A DNA stretch of 64,000 bases from Alteromonas sp. LOR (GTDB lineage: Bacteria > Pseudomonadota > Gammaproteobacteria > Enterobacterales > Alteromonadaceae): contig NZ_JQFW01000057.1 of NCBI RefSeq assembly GCF_000753865.1, positions 310,628-374,627 on the forward strand, written 5' to 3'. The first letter of the stretch is position 1, and each line of letters begins with the position of its first letter. Shown here piece after piece: positions 60,273 to 64,000 of this stretch. The position numbers and the translations under genes are program-made. The notes beneath the pieces were generated by a model. It was not told the origin of the DNA. It worked only from the letters and a program-made list of their open reading frames with translations, and ran no database searches.

Positions 60273-60304
60273 AAAAAAACGGCCAGATTGTATCAATCTG
60301 GCCG
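60273..60304 (-). terminator. Intrinsic terminator of dacA
   Basis: Stem CGGCCAGATTG-TAT-CAATCTGGCCG with an A run on the left, giving a U-tract on the minus strand. Confidence 0.85.
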
Positions 60305-60332
60305 CTTCACAACTAGGTGTTAACGCAATTAT

Positions 60333-61517
60333 TTATTCGTCGTCAAAACCAATTTGAAGCATTATGTAATCTTTTAGGCGGTTGAACATGCTGCCTTCCT
60401 TCACTTCTTGAAGTGTAACAAGGGGGTAGCTAGCGACGTCTTCACCACCAAGCTGAAGGTAAAGCTTTCCAACAACTTGTCCTTTCGCCAGTGGTGCTTC
60501 AAGCTTTTTATCTAGCTCAAAATTAGCTTCTAGGTTCTCAGCTTGACCGCGTGGAATGGTAATGGGGGTAGATTGATTAATTCCAAGGTCTACAGTTTCT
60601 CTGTCACCCATGTAAATTCGGTGTGCTACAAAGCTCTGACCAGCTTCATAAGGAATGACGGTTTCAAAAAAGCGGAAGCCGTATTTAAGCAGCTTCTTAT
60701 TTTCAACCTTACGCGCTCGCTCGCTGTCGGTGCCCATAACAACTGAAATTAGGCGCATGTCGCCTTGCTCTGCTGATGTTATTAGGCTGTAACCTGCATC
60801 AGATGTATGTCCAGTTTTGATACCGTCAACATTGAGGCTTTTATCCCACAACAAGCTGTTGCGGTTATATTGCTTAATGCCGTTAAACGTAAATTCTTTT
60901 TCGCTGTAAATCGCGTACATTTCTGGCGTTTCAGCAATAAGTGCGCGAGATAGCACTGCCATGTCACGGGGTGTGGTGTAGTGGTCTGGGTCGTGTAAAC
61001 CATGTGCATTAACCCAGTTGGTGCTGGTTAATCCAAGGGCCTGAGAATGCGCATTCATCATGCTTGCAAAGGCCGATTGAGAGCCTGCTACATGTTCTGC
61101 CATAGCCACACACGCGTCGTTACCTGATTGCACCACGATACCGCGAAGTAGATCGCTTACTGAAACCTGTGTACCTACTTCGATAAACATTTTCGAAGAA
61201 TCTGGAAATTTCTTCGCCCATGCGTTTTCTGAAATAGTGACTTCATCATCAAGGCTTATGTTGCCCGACTGAAGTTCTTTCCCGATCACATAGATAGTCA
61301 TTATTTTAGTAAGACTTGCTGGAGCGAGCTGCATATCAGCATTCTTTTCTGCGATGACATGACCGGTTTCAAAATCAGTAAGCAAAAAACCTTCTGCGGC
61401 TACAGTAGGCGCTGGGGGGGTAACAACAGCAGCGTGAGCAATGTTAAAAAATACGCCAAGCAATAAGAAGGCAAATGACAGTGAAGGCGCTTTAGCGCGT
61501 TTAATTATTTTGAGCAT
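60333..61517 (-). CDS. dacA: D-alanyl-D-alanine carboxypeptidase (penicillin-binding protein 5)
   Basis: A 394-residue periplasmic DD-carboxypeptidase. The signal peptide ends AHA-AV at 30. Active-site motifs are S68-LTK71, S131-GN133 and K234-TG236. A beta-rich second domain (about 290-370) and a C-terminal amphipathic membrane anchor (MFNRLKDYIMLQIGF) follow. It trims terminal D-Ala from peptidoglycan pentapeptides. It lies in the rodA-rlpA-dacA-ybeD-lipB-lipA order conserved across gammaproteobacteria. Confidence 0.96.
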   Translation of the reverse strand: MLKIIKRAKAPSLSFAFLLLGVFFNIAHAAVVTPPAPTVAAEGFLLTDFETGHVIAEKNADMQLAPASLTKIMTIYVIGKELQSGNISLDDEVTISENAWAKKFPDSSKMFIEVGTQVSVSDLLRGIVVQSGNDACVAMAEHVAGSQSAFASMMNAHSQALGLTSTNWVNAHGLHDPDHYTTPRDMAVLSRALIAETPEMYAIYSEKEFTFNGIKQYNRNSLLWDKSLNVDGIKTGHTSDAGYSLITSAEQGDMRLISVVMGTDSERARKVENKKLLKYGFRFFETVIPYEAGQSFVAHRIYMGDRETVDLGINQSTPITIPRGQAENLEANFELDKKLEAPLAKGQVVGKLYLQLGGEDVASYPLVTLQEVKEGSMFNRLKDYIMLQIGFDDE

Positions 61518-61750
61518 GGTTTATTTCTTTTACCGAGTTATATCCGTGTGAGTTTACAGCTACTCTTAGATTGACGTTCTCACCACTAAGACTACCCATC
61601 AAGAGCGATTAGTAATTGCATATCAAATGACAGATAGAGATTGTCATAGAAATTTCGATAGAAATTACAATAGAACTTACATTAGTACCGAAGTCTATCG
61701 CAAGGCTGAACATAGGACTAGGGTTTACCGAAAAAGTTTCGATGAAAGTG

Positions 61751-62848
61751 CTATTGAGGCTGTCTTATTGCATAAGCATGTGGGTAGCCGTTTTGTTTAA
61801 GCTGACTTAACACGTCTTCAATCATTTGTTCGTCTTCAATAGGACCAAGCTGAAGTTTGTAGATGTTGTTATTTACAGGGAGATGGGCGGGGAGCTGATA
61901 TAACGCAGACAACACATTGCTTATGGACTTGGCTTTCTCTGCGTTAGATAGAGCTGCAACCTGAATAAACATACCACCAGCATTGATGGGGCTTTCATTT
62001 TGAGTGGCTGTAGATTGTTCATTGCGTTGTGCTGTCTCTTCAACGACTTCAGACTGAGCCATCTTACTTGGTGCTATTTTACTCGTAGCAATCTTATCCG
62101 GAACATCTATACCCAAGTATTCATCATAACTAACGGTGGGATTACTGCCTATTGTGACGTTATTGTCTTCATCGAAATGAATGACCTCTAGTTTTACCTT
62201 TGCAGTGCCTTTGCTGTGATAGCCCAACTTCACCGCAGCGGCATAAGACAAATCAATAACTCTATTGTCGTGAAAGGGGCCTCGATCGTTTACGCGAACA
62301 ATTGCTTGTTTATTATTTTCTAAGTTTGTCACTCGCACGAAAGAGGGTAGAGGCAAGGTTTTGTGCGCTGCACTCATGGCAAACATATTGTAAGTTTCAC
62401 CATTTGACGTAAGGTGGCCATGAAACTTCTGACCATACCAACTGGCATATCCTACCTTTTCGTAGCCTTTGCCTGAGGTCATCGGCGTATAATGTTTGCC
62501 AAGGACTTTGTACGGTCTGTTGTTAAAGGTGCGGTAGGCTTCGAACTTAGGCACAGCGTCAAGGGTTTCTGGAAGTTTAGCCACGTAATTAGGGGCAGAG
62601 TCTTGTGATTGTGTATAGCGACCAGTTTGGCCTGACTGACATCCGCTTAACAAAAACGCCGATACACATGAGAAAAGCAAAAAGCCTCGGGTACTTGAGT
62701 GAATGAAACGCTTAACTAAATTTGGCGCGTTTAACAACGAAAGCAACGACAACAAGACCGATGAAAACAAAACTGATGGCAACAATATGCGACAAAGCTG
62801 ATGCATTAGCTTTGAAATTTGCGTAAACATTGAGAGTGGCAAGATCAT
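61751..62848 (-). CDS. rlpA: Septal ring lytic transglycosylase RlpA family lipoprotein
   Basis: A 365-residue protein. The double-psi beta-barrel has GYASWYGQKFHGHLTSNGETYN and VRVNDRGPFHDNRVIDLSYAAA with the catalytic Asp and Glu-type positions. A C-terminal SPOR domain (GGMFIQVAALSNAEKA to the end) binds denuded glycan at septa. The lipobox LLSGC at about residue 70 is preceded by an unusually long N terminus with an extra hydrophobic stretch (15-40). The ATGA overlap with the rodA stop supports this start, but a TTG further in could be used. Confidence 0.9.
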   Translation of the reverse strand: MILPLSMFTQISKLMHQLCRILLPSVLFSSVLLSLLSLLNAPNLVKRFIHSSTRGFLLFSCVSAFLLSGCQSGQTGRYTQSQDSAPNYVAKLPETLDAVPKFEAYRTFNNRPYKVLGKHYTPMTSGKGYEKVGYASWYGQKFHGHLTSNGETYNMFAMSAAHKTLPLPSFVRVTNLENNKQAIVRVNDRGPFHDNRVIDLSYAAAVKLGYHSKGTAKVKLEVIHFDEDNNVTIGSNPTVSYDEYLGIDVPDKIATSKIAPSKMAQSEVVEETAQRNEQSTATQNESPINAGGMFIQVAALSNAEKAKSISNVLSALYQLPAHLPVNNNIYKLQLGPIEDEQMIEDVLSQLKQNGYPHAYAIRQPQ

Positions 62849-63960
62849 CGGGATATTAAACGTTTTTGCGTTGCAATAGACATAAGAATGCCAAAACCTG
62901 CCATCAATGTCACCATAGATGTTCCACCATAGCTAACCAGTGGTAAAGGAACGCCCACAACGGGGAGAAGCCCCGATACCATGCCCATGTTAACGAATAC
63001 ATAGACAAAGAATGTTAGGGTTATGCTGCCGCCAAGTAGTTTTGAGAAAGCATCTTGAGCCCGACTAGAAATGATTAAACCGCGTAAAATAATGTATAAA
63101 TAGATAGCCAGTAATACCATAACGCCAGTAAGGCCAAATTCTTCACTAAAAACAGAAAAGATAAAGTCGGTATGTCGCTCTGGTAAAAACTCTAGTTGAG
63201 ACTGCGTACCTTGAAGCCAGCCCTTGCCCTCAACGCCACCGGAGCCAATCGCTATCTGAGACTGAATAATATGATAGCCCGAGCCAAGTGGGTCACTCTC
63301 AGGATTTAAAAACGTTAATACCCGCTGCTTTTGATAGTCCTTCATTAAGAAAAACCACATGATAGGGGCGAATGCGCCAATAAGCGCACCTACCAGAGAA
63401 ATAAGGCGCCAGCTCATTCCTGCAAGGAAGATGGCAAACACACCAGAGCTTGCAATAAGTAACGAAGTTCCTAAATCAGGCTGCTTGGCAATGAGCACCG
63501 TGGGCACTACCACCATAGTAAAGCCTAGCGCAATATGGTGCGTTCGCGGGGGTAGGGTATGTTTACTGATATACCATGCTACCATCATAGGTACGGCAAG
63601 CTTCATCAACTCCGATGGCTGAAAGCGAATGAAGCCAAAGTCTAGCCAGCGCTGCGCGCCTTTCCCCATATCACCAAAAAGTAAAACGGCAACTAACATA
63701 AGCAGCCCTACCGCGAAGGCAAAAGGTGAAAGGCGTCGATAGAAACCAGGCGGCAGTTGAGCCAGTATTGCCATAACGACAAAGCTTAAACCTAAGCGAG
63801 TAAACTGTCGCTCCATCTGCGCCATATCTTGACCTGACGCAGAATAGAGTGTGACTAGTCCAACGCCACTTAAGACCAACAGGCCAAGCAGCAACCAGCC
63901 ATCCACATGGATGCGCTGTAAAAAGCTTATTTTATCTGGCGTAATTGCCGTTCTTTTCAT
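62845..63960 (-). CDS. rodA: Rod shape-determining peptidoglycan polymerase RodA
   Basis: A 371-residue SEDS-family integral membrane glycosyltransferase with about ten helices, polymerising lipid II together with PBP2 during elongation. Diagnostic segments are RFQPSELMKLAVPMMVAWY, LPERHTDFIFSVFSEEFG with the catalytic Asp, and GLLPVVGVPLPLVSYGGTSMV near the C terminus. Its ATG overlaps the upstream gene's stop by one base (TAATG) and its stop overlaps rlpA (ATGA), so it is tightly coupled on both sides. Confidence 0.97.
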   Translation of the reverse strand: MKRTAITPDKISFLQRIHVDGWLLLGLLVLSGVGLVTLYSASGQDMAQMERQFTRLGLSFVVMAILAQLPPGFYRRLSPFAFAVGLLMLVAVLLFGDMGKGAQRWLDFGFIRFQPSELMKLAVPMMVAWYISKHTLPPRTHHIALGFTMVVVPTVLIAKQPDLGTSLLIASSGVFAIFLAGMSWRLISLVGALIGAFAPIMWFFLMKDYQKQRVLTFLNPESDPLGSGYHIIQSQIAIGSGGVEGKGWLQGTQSQLEFLPERHTDFIFSVFSEEFGLTGVMVLLAIYLYIILRGLIISSRAQDAFSKLLGGSITLTFFVYVFVNMGMVSGLLPVVGVPLPLVSYGGTSMVTLMAGFGILMSIATQKRLISR

Positions 63961-64000
63961 TATTCGTCGAGCTCGCTGTCGATACTTGCGGTTTCAAAAC
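63960..64000 (-). CDS. mrdA: 3' end of an upstream gene, probably mrdA (PBP2), truncated by window edge
   Basis: Only 13 codons are visible, reading FETASIDSELDE and stop, on the minus strand. The TAA shares a base with the rodA ATG. Position directly upstream of rodA matches the conserved mrdA-mrdB pair encoding PBP2, but the visible tail carries no diagnostic motif. Confidence 0.5.
   Translation of the reverse strand, partial: FETASIDSELDE

Overview
The window reads as chromosome from a marine gammaproteobacterium of the Alteromonadales, most likely Alteromonas. This rests on several TonB-dependent receptors, TPR-sulfotransferase and monomeric isocitrate dehydrogenase genes, a tmRNA tag ending in ALAA, and gene order matching gammaproteobacterial housekeeping blocks. 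The genus call is inference. No insertion sequence, prophage, CRISPR array, rRNA or tRNA gene was found.

Layout. 1-9284 (+) looks like one transcription unit: the 3' end of a TonB receptor, a TVP38-type membrane domain fused to a flavin disulfide reductase, a DUF547 protein, a YnjB/YnjC/YnjD-type ABC importer, a YnjF-type CDP-alcohol phosphotransferase and a sterol desaturase/fatty acid hydroxylase family protein. It resembles a rearranged form of the E. coli ydjXYZ-ynjABCDEF cluster and is the best candidate here for an undescribed system. 9554-19036 is a signalling region: a GAF-GGDEF cyclase, a divergent TonB receptor, and a bacteriophytochrome HWE kinase coupled to a REC-PAS-GGDEF-EAL protein. 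19105-22356 holds tmRNA (ssrA), an OYE-family oxidoreductase, smpB, ratA and rnfH. 22362-24834 (-) is a BetT-type transporter with a MarR regulator. 25161-29969 (+) is a TonB receptor and a TPR-sulfotransferase.

30196-33647 is the divergent ppsR/ppsA pair (PEP synthase and its regulator). 33795-40004 (-) carries a small membrane protein, a GNAT protein, roxA, purB, hflD, mnmA and rluE. 40634-44016 (+) has monomeric icd and ppk2. 44424-50497 holds cspD, clpS-clpA, infA, bpt, aat and trxB, so the whole bacterial Leu/N-degron route (Aat and Bpt as taggers, ClpS as recognin, ClpA as unfoldase) lies within 5 kb. 50890-58190 contains yfbV, sprT with no canonical start codon, sppA, a metallo-beta-lactamase-fold lipoprotein, a 58-residue hypothetical gene, ydjA, a DUF2797 gene and ansA. 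58332-64000 (-) is the cell-wall/lipoate block mrdA(end)-rodA-rlpA-dacA-ybeD-lipB-lipA.

Most genes are housekeeping with clear family signatures. Many share ATGA, TAATG or ATGAGTAA overlaps that imply translational coupling. Intergenic regions hold numerous intrinsic terminators, several shared by convergent genes, and a few unexplained tandem or inverted repeats.
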